In this document: positions 1 through 6,726 of the stretch, piece after piece | How the letters are laid out: every line of letters begins with the position of its first letter | How positions within the stretch are numbered: position 1 is the stretch's first letter | NCBI GenBank assembly: GCA_035354435.1 | Contig: DAOQAY010000100.1 | Coordinates: 1 to 10,945, forward strand | Length of the DNA: 10,945 nucleotides | Direction: 5' to 3' | Source: JAKLDO01 sp035354435 | GTDB lineage: Bacteria > UBP6 > UBA1177 | Program-made: the position numbers and the translations under genes | The notes under the pieces: generated by a model | Databases searched by the model: none | What the model saw: the letters and a program-made list of their open reading frames with translations, nothing else | Told to the model about the DNA's origin: nothing

Positions 1-1389
1 CTTGAGCTCTTCTGAAGAAAGAAGTTCAGTGACCATATCTCTGAAAAGTCCGCTTGTGATTCTCGGAATTGCTGCAACGACTTGAAGCTGTGTCGTTCCT
101 TCATAAATATTTGTGATCCTCGCATCTCTGCTAAGTCTTTCGACCTTAAAATCCTTCATGAAACCGCATCCGCCGTGTATCTGAACAGCATCATAAGCAG
201 TCTTATTCGCCATTTCCGTGGCAGTGAACTTGGTAAGCGGAGTAAGGAAATCCGCTTTTGCAGTCCAGGCTTTAAGCTGGTCACGCACATTTTCACCGTG
301 TTCCGCCTTCCTTTCATACATATCCATATAATCAACTGCAAGGGATGTGTGATAAAGGAGAAGCCTGGTCGTTTCAATCTCCGCCTGCATATCGGTAAGC
401 ATCTGATATACCGCAGGAAAATGAACGATGGCTTTACCAAACTGTGCTCTTTCATTGGCATATCTGACAGCTTCTTCATAAGCTGCCTGGGCAATTCCCA
501 TTGCCTGTGCTGAAACGGCAAGACGGGCACCATTCATAAGGCTCATTACATATTTGATAAGTCCGAACCTTCTTTTTCCGACAAGTTCACATTCGCCCAT
601 ATTGAATTGAAGTTCGCAAGTCGGTGACCCGTGAATTCCATGCTTATGCTCAATTCTTCTGATTATCATGTTGCTGTCACGGTATCTTTCATAAAGGAAC
701 ATCGAAAGTCCGCGACCGTCTTTTGTTCCGTCTTCGCTTCTTGCAAGAACAAGAGAAATTTCACCACAACCGTTCGTTATAAATCTTTTCACACCGTCAA
801 GATACCACTTTCCGTCTCGTTCGATTGCTTTAAGCCCGACAGCCTGAAGATCGCTTCCTGCATCGGGTTCGGTAAGAGCCATTGAACCGCTCACTTCACC
901 TGAACAGAACTTGGGAAGAACACGATTTTTCTGTTCTTCAGAGCCGAATTTGTAAAGTGTTACAGCAATATCCTGCAAACCGAACAGATTCATAAGACTT
1001 GCATCAGCCTGAGAAACCATTTCAACAATTATATTGTTCACAATTACAGGCATATTCAGTCCGCCATATTTTCTCGGGAGAGTTCCACTCATGTATCCTG
1101 ACTGAGCCAGTATTTTCATGTTTTCCTGAGTTTCAGGAGCCCAGCTTACGGCACCGTCATGAAGAGAAGCACCTTTTTCATCAACAGCTTCAGCCCTCGG
1201 AGCTATGAACTCTTCACAGATACGGCCTGCATTATCAAGAGCAAGCTGATACCATTCATATGCTTCTTCAAGGTTTTTCGGAGCGGCTCCTGACTGATCA
1301 GTAAAATTATTTTCAAGATATTCAACGATCTTTTTTATATCGACCTGATTTAAGTAGAATTTTCTATTTTCGCTGTAAAAACCGGACAT
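1..1389 (-). CDS. Acyl-CoA dehydrogenase, C-terminus cut off by window edge
   Basis: Flavoenzyme that oxidises an acyl-CoA thioester to the trans-2-enoyl-CoA and passes electrons to ETF. The frame is open from an ATG at 1389 to base 1, giving 463 residues with no stop. Seen: the family signature LTEPDAGSD (172-180), an RAQFGKAI-type arginine/FAD segment, QIHGGCGF, and IYEGTTQLQ, in which E430 (codon 100-102) aligns with the catalytic base of the family. That Glu lies about 50 residues later than in short-chain/medium-chain enzymes, so this is an N-terminally extended type that usually also has an extra C-terminal domain, here missing. A strong GGAGG site precedes the start, and the ATG overlaps the etfA stop by one base (TAATG), so it is translated from the etfB-etfA message. 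Chain-length preference cannot be told. Family assignment is very sure. Confidence 0.95.
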   Translation of the reverse strand, partial: MSGFYSENRKFYLNQVDIKKIVEYLENNFTDQSGAAPKNLEEAYEWYQLALDNAGRICEEFIAPRAEAVDEKGASLHDGAVSWAPETQENMKILAQSGYMSGTLPRKYGGLNMPVIVNNIIVEMVSQADASLMNLFGLQDIAVTLYKFGSEEQKNRVLPKFCSGEVSGSMALTEPDAGSDLQAVGLKAIERDGKWYLDGVKRFITNGCGEISLVLARSEDGTKDGRGLSMFLYERYRDSNMIIRRIEHKHGIHGSPTCELQFNMGECELVGKRRFGLIKYVMSLMNGARLAVSAQAMGIAQAAYEEAVRYANERAQFGKAIVHFPAVYQMLTDMQAEIETTRLLLYHTSLAVDYMDMYERKAEHGENVRDQLKAWTAKADFLTPLTKFTATEMANKTAYDAVQIHGGCGFMKDFKVERLSRDARITNIYEGTTQLQVVAAIPRITSGLFRDMVTELLSSEELK

Positions 1390-2384
1390 TATCCTTCCTC
1401 CCTCAGGTATTTAATCATAACTGGAATAATTTCTTTCAGATCACCGACGATGCCCATGTGAGCCACGGCAAAGATCGGTGCGTTGGGGTCTTTGTTTATC
1501 GCGATTATCTTTTTCGATTCTTCCATTCCGGCTCTGTGCTGGATTGAACCTGAAATGCCGCATGCAATATAAAGTTTGGGTCTGACAACTGAACCGGTCT
1601 GACCGATCTGTCTTTCCTTTTCAGCAAAACCGAAATCTACAGCGGCTCTGCTTGCTCCGACCTCAGCACCAAGAACTGCGGCAAGCTGTTCAAGAAGTCT
1701 GAAATCCTCTTTACTGCCGACACCGGCACCGCCTGCAACAATAGTTTGTGCAGAATGGAAATTAACTTTCGAAATTTTAGGAATTATCTCAAGGAATTCA
1801 TTTCTTATCCACTCTTTATTGAATTCAGTCTTGAATTCTTCGATTCTGATGGGTTTGTCTGTCTTTTCTTCAGGCAGAAGCATTACGCCTTCTCTTACAG
1901 TTGCCATCATCGGCCTGTGGTCGGGTGTTATGATCGTTGCAAGAATATTTCCGCCGAAAGCAGGTCTCACCTGAAAAAGTATCTTCCCTTTATCCTTGTA
2001 ATCATCAATATGAAGCTGTGTACAATCCGCAGTAAGCCCTGTCTTAAGTGTCGAAGCGACAAGCGGAGCAATATCTCTACCGGTGTGAGTTGCACCGAAG
2101 AGAACTATTTCAGGGTTTTCATGTTTTATCATTGCACAAAGAATATGTTTCATTGCTGTAGACTGAAGATTTTTCAATGCAGGATTTTTATAAAAAAGCA
2201 CTCTGTCGATTCCGTATCTGAAAAGTTCGGCATAGTCCGTGGGAAGTTCGTCACCCGCAAATATTCCGACAACTTCTCCATTCAACGGTTTAACAAGAGT
2301 GTTTGCTTTCCATGCAAGTTCGACAGTGACATTGCGAAGTTTTCCTGTATGAAAATTTTTCTCAATAAAAACAACAGATTTCAT
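1389..2384 (-). CDS. etfA: Electron transfer flavoprotein alpha subunit
   Basis: Alpha subunit (331 aa) of the heterodimeric ETF, which carries electrons between acyl-CoA dehydrogenase and a further acceptor. The N-terminal half is the Rossmann-like ETF domain with GATHTGRDIAP (about 97-107) and RPAFGGNI (about 138-145). The C-terminal FAD domain starts near GGAGVGSKEDF (about residue 215) and contains GQTGSVVRP and the full ETF-alpha signature at 271-297 (LYIACGISGSIQH, then IIAIN), followed by GIVGDL. Length is normal for the family. The start overlaps the etfB stop by four bases (ATGA), with GAGGTGG just upstream inside etfB, so coupled translation is expected. Downstream it overlaps the acyl-CoA dehydrogenase start by one base. 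A small oddity is His in the segment VAHMGIVGD, where many homologues have AD. Confidence 0.97.
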   Translation of the reverse strand: MKSVVFIEKNFHTGKLRNVTVELAWKANTLVKPLNGEVVGIFAGDELPTDYAELFRYGIDRVLFYKNPALKNLQSTAMKHILCAMIKHENPEIVLFGATHTGRDIAPLVASTLKTGLTADCTQLHIDDYKDKGKILFQVRPAFGGNILATIITPDHRPMMATVREGVMLLPEEKTDKPIRIEEFKTEFNKEWIRNEFLEIIPKISKVNFHSAQTIVAGGAGVGSKEDFRLLEQLAAVLGAEVGASRAAVDFGFAEKERQIGQTGSVVRPKLYIACGISGSIQHRAGMEESKKIIAINKDPNAPIFAVAHMGIVGDLKEIIPVMIKYLREEG

Positions 2385-3244
2385 GATTCCACCTCAACAT
2401 AGTCTTTCATAATGTCACGGATGAGGCTCTTTATTCCTTCGTTCTCATTGCCGTAGAATTTAAGATCGCCGCCCGTAAGAGTTATGCTTTTGATATTATG
2501 CACTTTTGTAGGGCTTCCCTTAAGTCCGCACCTTTCGTCATCAAGTTTCAGATCATCATTTGTTATCAGCGGAATGATCCTGCCCGATTTTTGCGCATCT
2601 TCCAGCTTTTCAGCAGTGAAAGCAGACGGAATGTCGCTTTTAAAATGTCTCAGCATTTTTGATGCATTCGGATATCTCGGCATATTCACAGAAGATGTAA
2701 CGGTCATAAGGACAGGGTAATGCGCTTTGATAATTTCAGTCTGATATTCGCCGTCTCTTTCAACAATGGCGTAACTACCTGTTATTTCTCTTATTCCTGA
2801 AACATAAGTGATCTGGTTCATATCGAGTTTTTCAGCGACTTGCGGACCGACCTGAGCGGTATCACCATCGATAGCCTGCCTTCCTGCAAGAACGATATCG
2901 GCTCCGCCAAGCAGTTTAATCGCTTCCGAAAGAACGAACGAAGTTGCAAGAGTATCAGCCCCTGCATATTTACGGTCGCTGATAAGATAAACTTTATCTG
3001 CACCCATGAAAAGTGAATGTTTCAGCACATCCACAGCTTTTGCCGGACCCATTGAAATTACTGATACTTCACAATCGCCGACAGTATCCTTTATGGAAAG
3101 CGCCAGTTCAAGCGCATTAAGGTCCTCAGGATTGAAAACAGCAGGAAGGATCGCTCTATTGACGGTCCCGTCATCTTTCATTGCATTTCCGGTAATGTTT
3201 GCAGTGTCCGGCACTTGCTTAGCTAACACCTTGATTTTTAACAT
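2381..3244 (-). CDS. etfB: Electron transfer flavoprotein beta subunit, possible bifurcating type
   Basis: Beta subunit (287 aa) of ETF and first gene of the etfB-etfA-acyl-CoA dehydrogenase operon. Seen: N-terminal KVLAKQVPDT, the segment SDRKYAGADTLATS (89-102), and GRQAIDGDTAQVGP (121-134). In ordinary respiratory ETF the latter region reads close to AIDDDCNQTGQ and binds AMP; the GDTAQVGP form is characteristic of the NADH-using group that includes electron-bifurcating ETFs, where a second FAD sits in beta. That the protein bifurcates is an inference. A typical ETF-beta signature region follows (RDGEYQTEIIKAHYPVLMTV). The start at 3244 is supported by GGAGGT at 3252-3257 with a 7-nt spacer and by a promoter and palindrome just upstream. 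Confidence 0.96.
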   Translation of the reverse strand: MLKIKVLAKQVPDTANITGNAMKDDGTVNRAILPAVFNPEDLNALELALSIKDTVGDCEVSVISMGPAKAVDVLKHSLFMGADKVYLISDRKYAGADTLATSFVLSEAIKLLGGADIVLAGRQAIDGDTAQVGPQVAEKLDMNQITYVSGIREITGSYAIVERDGEYQTEIIKAHYPVLMTVTSSVNMPRYPNASKMLRHFKSDIPSAFTAEKLEDAQKSGRIIPLITNDDLKLDDERCGLKGSPTKVHNIKSITLTGGDLKFYGNENEGIKSLIRDIMKDYVEVES

Positions 3245-3270
3245 CTTTTTTACCTCCAGTCAAAGTCAGA

Positions 3271-3284
3271 ACTGACATGTCAGT
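3271..3284. promoter_or_regulatory. Perfect 14-bp palindrome, candidate TetR-family operator
   Basis: ACTGACATGTCAGT is its own reverse complement. It starts three bases downstream of the predicted -10 element of the etfB promoter and so covers the likely transcription start, a position where a bound repressor would block initiation. Operators of this size and symmetry are usual for TetR-family regulators, several of which control acyl-CoA catabolism in response to acyl-CoA. No regulator gene is in the window, so the identity of the protein is inference. Confidence 0.55.
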
Positions 3285-3287
3285 CTA

Positions 3288-3316
3288 GTAATATCAGAAA
3301 ACTGTTTTTAAGTCAA
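3288..3316 (-). promoter_or_regulatory. Sigma-70-like promoter of etfB-etfA-acyl-CoA dehydrogenase
   Basis: On the minus strand TTGACT (3311-3316) is followed after exactly 17 bases by TATTAC (3288-3293). The -35 matches consensus at 5 of 6 and the -10 at 4 of 6. The expected start near 3280 gives a leader of about 37 nt ending in the GGAGGT site of etfB. Confidence 0.5.
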
Positions 3317-3329
3317 ATATAAAACTTTC

Positions 3330-3357
3330 TTGATTTATGACACTCGGGAATAATAAT
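3330..3357 (+). promoter_or_regulatory. Weak candidate promoter of the plus-strand membrane protein
   Basis: TTGATT (3330-3335) and AATAAT (3352-3357) are separated by 16 bases, and the predicted start would lie just upstream of the ribosome binding site at 3375. The spacing is acceptable, but the region is AT-rich and such matches arise by chance; shifted -10 choices are also possible. Confidence 0.3.
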
Positions 3358-3374
3358 GGTGGGAAGCAACTTGC

Positions 3375-3380
3375 GGAGGT
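3375..3380 (+). promoter_or_regulatory. Ribosome binding site that decides the membrane-protein start
   Basis: GGAGGT lies eight bases before the ATG at 3389. It falls downstream of the earlier in-frame ATG at 3356, which has no comparable site, so translation most likely begins at 3389 and not at 3356. Confidence 0.7.
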
Positions 3381-3388
3381 TCGAAAGA

Positions 3389-4279
3389 ATGGCTATTTTA
3401 AAAAATAACGGTTTGAAATATCTTCTGGCATATCTGTTCTTTCTATCTGTAACTACAACGAGGTTCTTTTTTGAAGCTCATTTTGCAAACTTTGTAGATA
3501 AAGAGAATCTGATTTTTCATCATCACTACTGGTTTCTTTTTGTTTTTCTGCTGTTTCTTATTAACTTCAGATATTTTCTGGGACTTCATCCTTCAAGATC
3601 TTGGTGGATGGCTTTTTGCAGTCCTGTTATTCTTCTACCCTTAATATACAATCTTATTTTTAGGGGTGGAAGTCTTGTAAAATTTAATTATTTAAGTGCT
3701 CTGGATCTTCCGAACTATTTTAAAGATATTGCAACTTTTATGATATTTTCGCAAAAGAACAGACCTATTGCTATAGAGCTGATAATAATCACTTTATCTA
3801 TATTTCTATTTTCACTTTTTATTACAAAAAAAACCGTCAGAAGTATTTTGTGCGCTTTATCATGTTATCTTTCTTTGATGATATTTGCCGGCACCGGTCT
3901 GATTGCTCCTCATAAACCCGAATTCACTTTATTAGTGCTTTCAACATCTTTGAAATTGCAGAATTTTATGTCATTCCTTTATTTCTTTGCGGCGATGATC
4001 GCAGCTTTAATACTTTTCTTTGAAGAGATTTCAGATTTTCTCAGGGAAAAAAAACGGTTTATGTCGTTCATTACACTTTTCAGCAGTTTTTTTATAAGTA
4101 TGCAGTTCATGCTGACATCGCCTTCAATAACAGACCGTATTTTCATGATTCCTCATTCACTGCTGTTTTCAATTCTTATAACAGTAATGATCTTTTTGAA
4201 AAAGCAGTATGCCCTCAAAGCGCTTCTTATCGTCCAGACGGCATTTTCCATGGGAATTATTCTGCGTGCTTTTTCCTAG
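3389..4279 (+). CDS. Polytopic inner-membrane protein of unknown function
   Basis: I do not recognise the family. The 296-residue product (start MAILKNNGLKYLL) is almost wholly hydrophobic, with about eight or nine membrane-spanning stretches, for example around YLLAYLFFLSV, YWFLFVFLLFLINF, IELIIITLSIFLFSLF, FLYFFAAMIAALILFF and HSLLFSILITVMIFL. Loops are short; notable polar spots are an HHHYW cluster in the second loop/helix and a PSRSWW segment. No transport, kinase or glycosyltransferase motif is visible. The gene stands alone on the plus strand, divergent from etfB across 144 bases and convergent with the orphan gene tail at 4299-4421, from which it is separated by 19 bases. No clear terminator hairpin follows it. 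The coding call rests on its length, the good ribosome binding site and the membrane-protein composition. Confidence 0.8.
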   Translation: MAILKNNGLKYLLAYLFFLSVTTTRFFFEAHFANFVDKENLIFHHHYWFLFVFLLFLINFRYFLGLHPSRSWWMAFCSPVILLPLIYNLIFRGGSLVKFNYLSALDLPNYFKDIATFMIFSQKNRPIAIELIIITLSIFLFSLFITKKTVRSILCALSCYLSLMIFAGTGLIAPHKPEFTLLVLSTSLKLQNFMSFLYFFAAMIAALILFFEEISDFLREKKRFMSFITLFSSFFISMQFMLTSPSITDRIFMIPHSLLFSILITVMIFLKKQYALKALLIVQTAFSMGIILRAFS

Positions 4280-4298
4280 AAGCTGAACAGCCCGGATA

Positions 4299-4421
4299 TT
4301 ATTTTAAGGAATCAGATGCAAGTTTTTTCCACGCCGTACAGATATGTCCTTTGTCCCAGCAATTGAAGAACAGCTTGCCATTGCCGTTGTCAAACCAGTA
4401 ATAGAGTATCGGTTCTGCTTT
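4299..4421 (-). pseudogene. Orphan 3' end of a second toroid-lipoprotein gene
   Basis: Read on the minus strand this piece encodes KAEPILYYWFDNGNGKLFF, then NCWDKGHICTAWKKLA and SDSLK before a TAA at 4299-4301. It matches the last 40 codons of the intact lipoprotein gene at 6727-7713. The DNA match of 101 bp (4321-4421 against 6749-6849) has seven mismatches and no gap. Five of the seven fall in third codon positions, and only two amino acids differ in the aligned part (D to N, S to C), so the copy evolved under protein-level constraint before it lost its 5' part. The frame is open upstream only to a stop at 4434-4436 and has no start codon. It lies seven bases after the stop of the spermidine-synthase-like gene. 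Confidence 0.85.
4321..4421. repeat. 101-bp direct repeat, copy A
   Basis: Ungapped match to 6749-6849 in the same orientation, 94 of 101 bases identical by hand count. The longest identical runs are about 20 bases, at each end and around the CCTTTGTCCCAGCA segment. Homology stops sharply at 4421/6849. The two copies bracket the spermidine-synthase-like gene and its upstream spacer. Confidence 0.9.
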
Positions 4422-4428
4422 TGGTTTT

Positions 4429-6474
4429 TTATTTTAATTTCATTTTAAGCATAAGCACACAAACAAAATAAATAAATGCGCTGAATGCCATTATAGAAGA
4501 AAGTCCTGAAATTATAATAAGAATATAAAAAAGAAAAAATCCCATAGCTGATCCAAAAGTATCAGCAGCCAGATATTTAAAAACGGTTTTCTCATCTGAC
4601 ATTTCAAAAGCTTTTGGAAAAACTGTCCCCATAAAAAATCCGGCAGGAGCGATAGAGAATGCTATCCATGTAATTTTTGAGTAATAGGAAATATTATTAA
4701 GTTCAGATGTCATTATCAGAAGAATGGCAAAGGAGAAAACAATTGCCGGAATAATTATTTTTGGATGGATCTTTTTATAAAAAATGTTTCCTAAAGCTCC
4801 AAAAAAAGTAAACACGCCAAGAGTGATTGCAGTTGTTTCAATAAATCCACCTAACCATGACCGGTAAACATTTATTATAAAAAGTTCAACCATTATGTAA
4901 GCTGTTCCAATAAGTGAAAAAATTGTAGTTTCAATGATTTTTTTTGAAAAGACAATAAAGAAAACAACCAGCAGACATGTAACACCAAAGAGAATTAGAA
5001 GCGGAATCATCTGAGAATAATTTTCAAAAAAGAGTAGAGGTCTTCTATCTGTAATACTTTTTCTTTTTGATATTTCATTTGAAGAATATTTTTCATTTGT
5101 AGTTTCTTTGATTTTAGAAAGACGGGAATTCATAAATGTTCGCCAGTTTTCAATTTTTGAAATATCCTTGGACGCAACTAGATAATTAAATGAGAATTTA
5201 ATCGGTCCATTTGCAATACCTTGCCATACGCCATAATAAGTTCCTTCCGGTAAGCTTTTAATAAGCCCTCTTGTCGATGCTATTTCATTTGTATGAAGTG
5301 CTATTAAAACGCCATCTTTTTCAAGATGGTTAAAAGTTTTCATTACTCCTTCATTAGTGTATAAATAATGTTCCATGCTGAAAAAAAGTCGATGAGAAAA
5401 ACCAACGGTAAAATCTGTTCCCTCATATATGATAGTGTTGAATTTTCTGTCAGTTTGTTCAAGATAAGCTCTTCCTTCTCCGGAGTATGTTTCTACTTTG
5501 TTATAAATATTTCCATTGTATTTTGAAAGATTTCCTTTTAAGTATTCAACTACAACAGGGTCTAATTCAACAGCAGTAATTTCGGAAACATTTTTTAATG
5601 AAAGCAGTCCGTGTGCGCCTCCTGTTCCGATCAAAAGCACCTTGCCGTAAATATTTTCATATGCAATGTGTCTGAAATCAAAATCTTCATATCCATTCGG
5701 AGATGTCATCCATTGTTGTTTTCCATTGTAAATTCCGGCCAGTTTGTCACCATCAAATTCAACAAAATCGACTCTGGAATAAGGCGACCATTTACCGCCC
5801 AGCTGTTTAGTGGGAGTTACATTAGCCCAGAGATTGACAAAGTCGCTATATTTAAAGAACAGCATATCATCATTGAGTAACGGTGCTATCAAAAAGGAAC
5901 AGCCAATTAACAACACCCACTTTCTTCTAATTGAAAGAAAAAGAGGAATGACAGTCATTAAAAAGAGTACGGGAATCAATCCTTTGTTGAGTAGAAGCAG
6001 ATTTGTCGTATAGTATCCAATAAAAAAAGCTAATGCGCTTCCTGCTATTAGCCACTTAAGTAAATGGGGAGTCCTCTTTGAAGTTTGATAAAAATATATT
6101 CCTGTGGTGATTCCAATTAAAATAGTCGGTATAGAAATAATTATTAAAGTAAGTGTAACATAGTTGAACAATCCACCTGGAATAAATTTCTTTGATAAAA
6201 AAAGTAAAATTAAGAACAGCGAGGGAATAATACCGCAAAGAAAAAGAATCAATTTGTACTGTCCTCTGAAATATTTTGAAATTGCAATCCCAAGTCCGGA
6301 AAAAAGAATTGAAAGAGCAGCTATAAGTGAAATCAGAAACAGCATAGAAAACGGGAATACAAATGGAAAAATTCTAATAGATGCCACTTGGAAAAGAGCC
6401 GAGATAAAAGAAGTGAGTATCCCGCCGAAAAGCCAGAAAAGGGATTCGTCTTCTATGGATTTTCTTAAATTCAT
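4429..6474 (-). CDS. Membrane protein with spermidine-synthase-like SAM-binding domain
   Basis: 681 residues from the ATG at 6474. Layout: about seven N-terminal membrane helices (roughly 15-205), a soluble domain (about 215-465), then about seven further helices to the C-terminus. The soluble domain is a Rossmann fold of the spermidine synthase/methyltransferase type: VLLIGTGGAHG (glycines from G283) and TAVELDP (E303 would bind the SAM or decarboxy-SAM ribose), YEGTDF (350-355), SMEHYLYT, DGVLIALHT, and TDRRPLLFFE before the second helix bundle. True aminopropyltransferases have GGGDGG and DSSDP-like motifs; here the first catalytic Asp aligns with E351 and the GGGDGG Asp is missing, so polyamine synthesis should not be assumed. 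Large membrane-fused relatives exist but their substrates are unknown. It is more AT-rich than its neighbours, has its own candidate promoter and lies between two repeated lipoprotein-gene tails. Confidence 0.85.
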   Translation of the reverse strand: MNLRKSIEDESLFWLFGGILTSFISALFQVASIRIFPFVFPFSMLFLISLIAALSILFSGLGIAISKYFRGQYKLILFLCGIIPSLFLILLFLSKKFIPGGLFNYVTLTLIIISIPTILIGITTGIYFYQTSKRTPHLLKWLIAGSALAFFIGYYTTNLLLLNKGLIPVLFLMTVIPLFLSIRRKWVLLIGCSFLIAPLLNDDMLFFKYSDFVNLWANVTPTKQLGGKWSPYSRVDFVEFDGDKLAGIYNGKQQWMTSPNGYEDFDFRHIAYENIYGKVLLIGTGGAHGLLSLKNVSEITAVELDPVVVEYLKGNLSKYNGNIYNKVETYSGEGRAYLEQTDRKFNTIIYEGTDFTVGFSHRLFFSMEHYLYTNEGVMKTFNHLEKDGVLIALHTNEIASTRGLIKSLPEGTYYGVWQGIANGPIKFSFNYLVASKDISKIENWRTFMNSRLSKIKETTNEKYSSNEISKRKSITDRRPLLFFENYSQMIPLLILFGVTCLLVVFFIVFSKKIIETTIFSLIGTAYIMVELFIINVYRSWLGGFIETTAITLGVFTFFGALGNIFYKKIHPKIIIPAIVFSFAILLIMTSELNNISYYSKITWIAFSIAPAGFFMGTVFPKAFEMSDEKTVFKYLAADTFGSAMGFFLFYILIIISGLSSIMAFSAFIYFVCVLMLKMKLK

Positions 6475-6478
6475 GAGG

Positions 6479-6484
6479 CCTCCC
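6479..6484 (-). promoter_or_regulatory. Ribosome binding site deciding the start at 6474
   Basis: GGGAGG ends four bases before the ATG at 6474. The longer reading frame could begin at a TTG at 6486, but that codon abuts and would include this site in the coding sequence, so the ATG at 6474 is preferred. The four-base spacer is a little short. Confidence 0.65.
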
Positions 6485-6556
6485 AATATTTTCTTAAATT
6501 TAAAATCTAATATCTATTTCTTCTTAAAAGTACCATGGGATCTGCAAAATCATATA

Positions 6557-6585
6557 AATATACTTGTTCAATAATCTTTTCTCAA
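6557..6585 (-). promoter_or_regulatory. Candidate promoter of the synthase-like gene
   Basis: On the minus strand TTGAGA (6580-6585) and TATATT (6557-6562) are spaced by exactly 17 bases, each matching the sigma-70 consensus at five of six positions. The predicted start near 6550 leaves a leader of about 75 nt. It suggests that the gene can be expressed apart from the two lipoprotein genes upstream. Confidence 0.45.
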
Positions 6586-6594
6586 TCTTTTCTC
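6573..6594. repeat. Two perfect 11-bp tandem repeats at the -35 element
   Basis: AATCTTTTCTC occurs twice head to tail (6573-6583 and 6584-6594); on the transcribed strand this reads GAGAAAAGATT twice. The unit is one helical turn long and the repeats overlap the predicted -35 hexamer, so they could be stacked sites for an activator or repressor on one DNA face. They may also be a chance slippage product in AT-rich DNA. Confidence 0.6.
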
Positions 6595-6726
6595 ATTATT
6601 TTTAGTATTGTGTGCTTTTCCAATAAATACCTCTTTATTCTGCTTTTTTGTTCGAATATATTTTTTACTAATTGCGAAACTTTCACTTTTGGGAGAGTGT
6701 CCATGATTTCATTTTTTTTCAGGCTT

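Larger units (their letters stand above)
6475..6726. other. AT-rich intergenic spacer
   Basis: 252 bases between the toroid lipoprotein gene and the synthase-like gene. It holds the candidate promoter and 11-bp tandem repeat described separately. No convincing gene, RNA gene or terminator hairpin was found. A 40-codon frame on the minus strand (6704 to 6582) has no ribosome binding site and is not called. Confidence 0.6.

Noticed and set aside
156..533. Antisense and off-frame open frames over the acyl-CoA dehydrogenase (also 82-513, 631-885 and 999-1208)
   Set aside because: The continuous minus-strand frame 1-1389 carries the full set of acyl-CoA dehydrogenase motifs, so these are shadows.
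1746..2402. A 218-codon plus-strand open frame
   Set aside because: It lies wholly antisense to etfA and the end of etfB, which have clear family motifs; its product is Cys-, Phe- and Lys-rich without recognisable features.
4280..4298. Possible bidirectional terminator between the convergent genes
   Set aside because: No GC-rich stem followed by a T run could be found on either strand.
6582..6704. A 40-codon minus-strand frame (MDTLPKVKVSQLVKN start) in the intergenic spacer
   Set aside because: No ribosome binding site, very AT-rich, and its end overlaps the predicted promoter of the synthase-like gene; it could be a decayed remnant but is not supportable as a gene.
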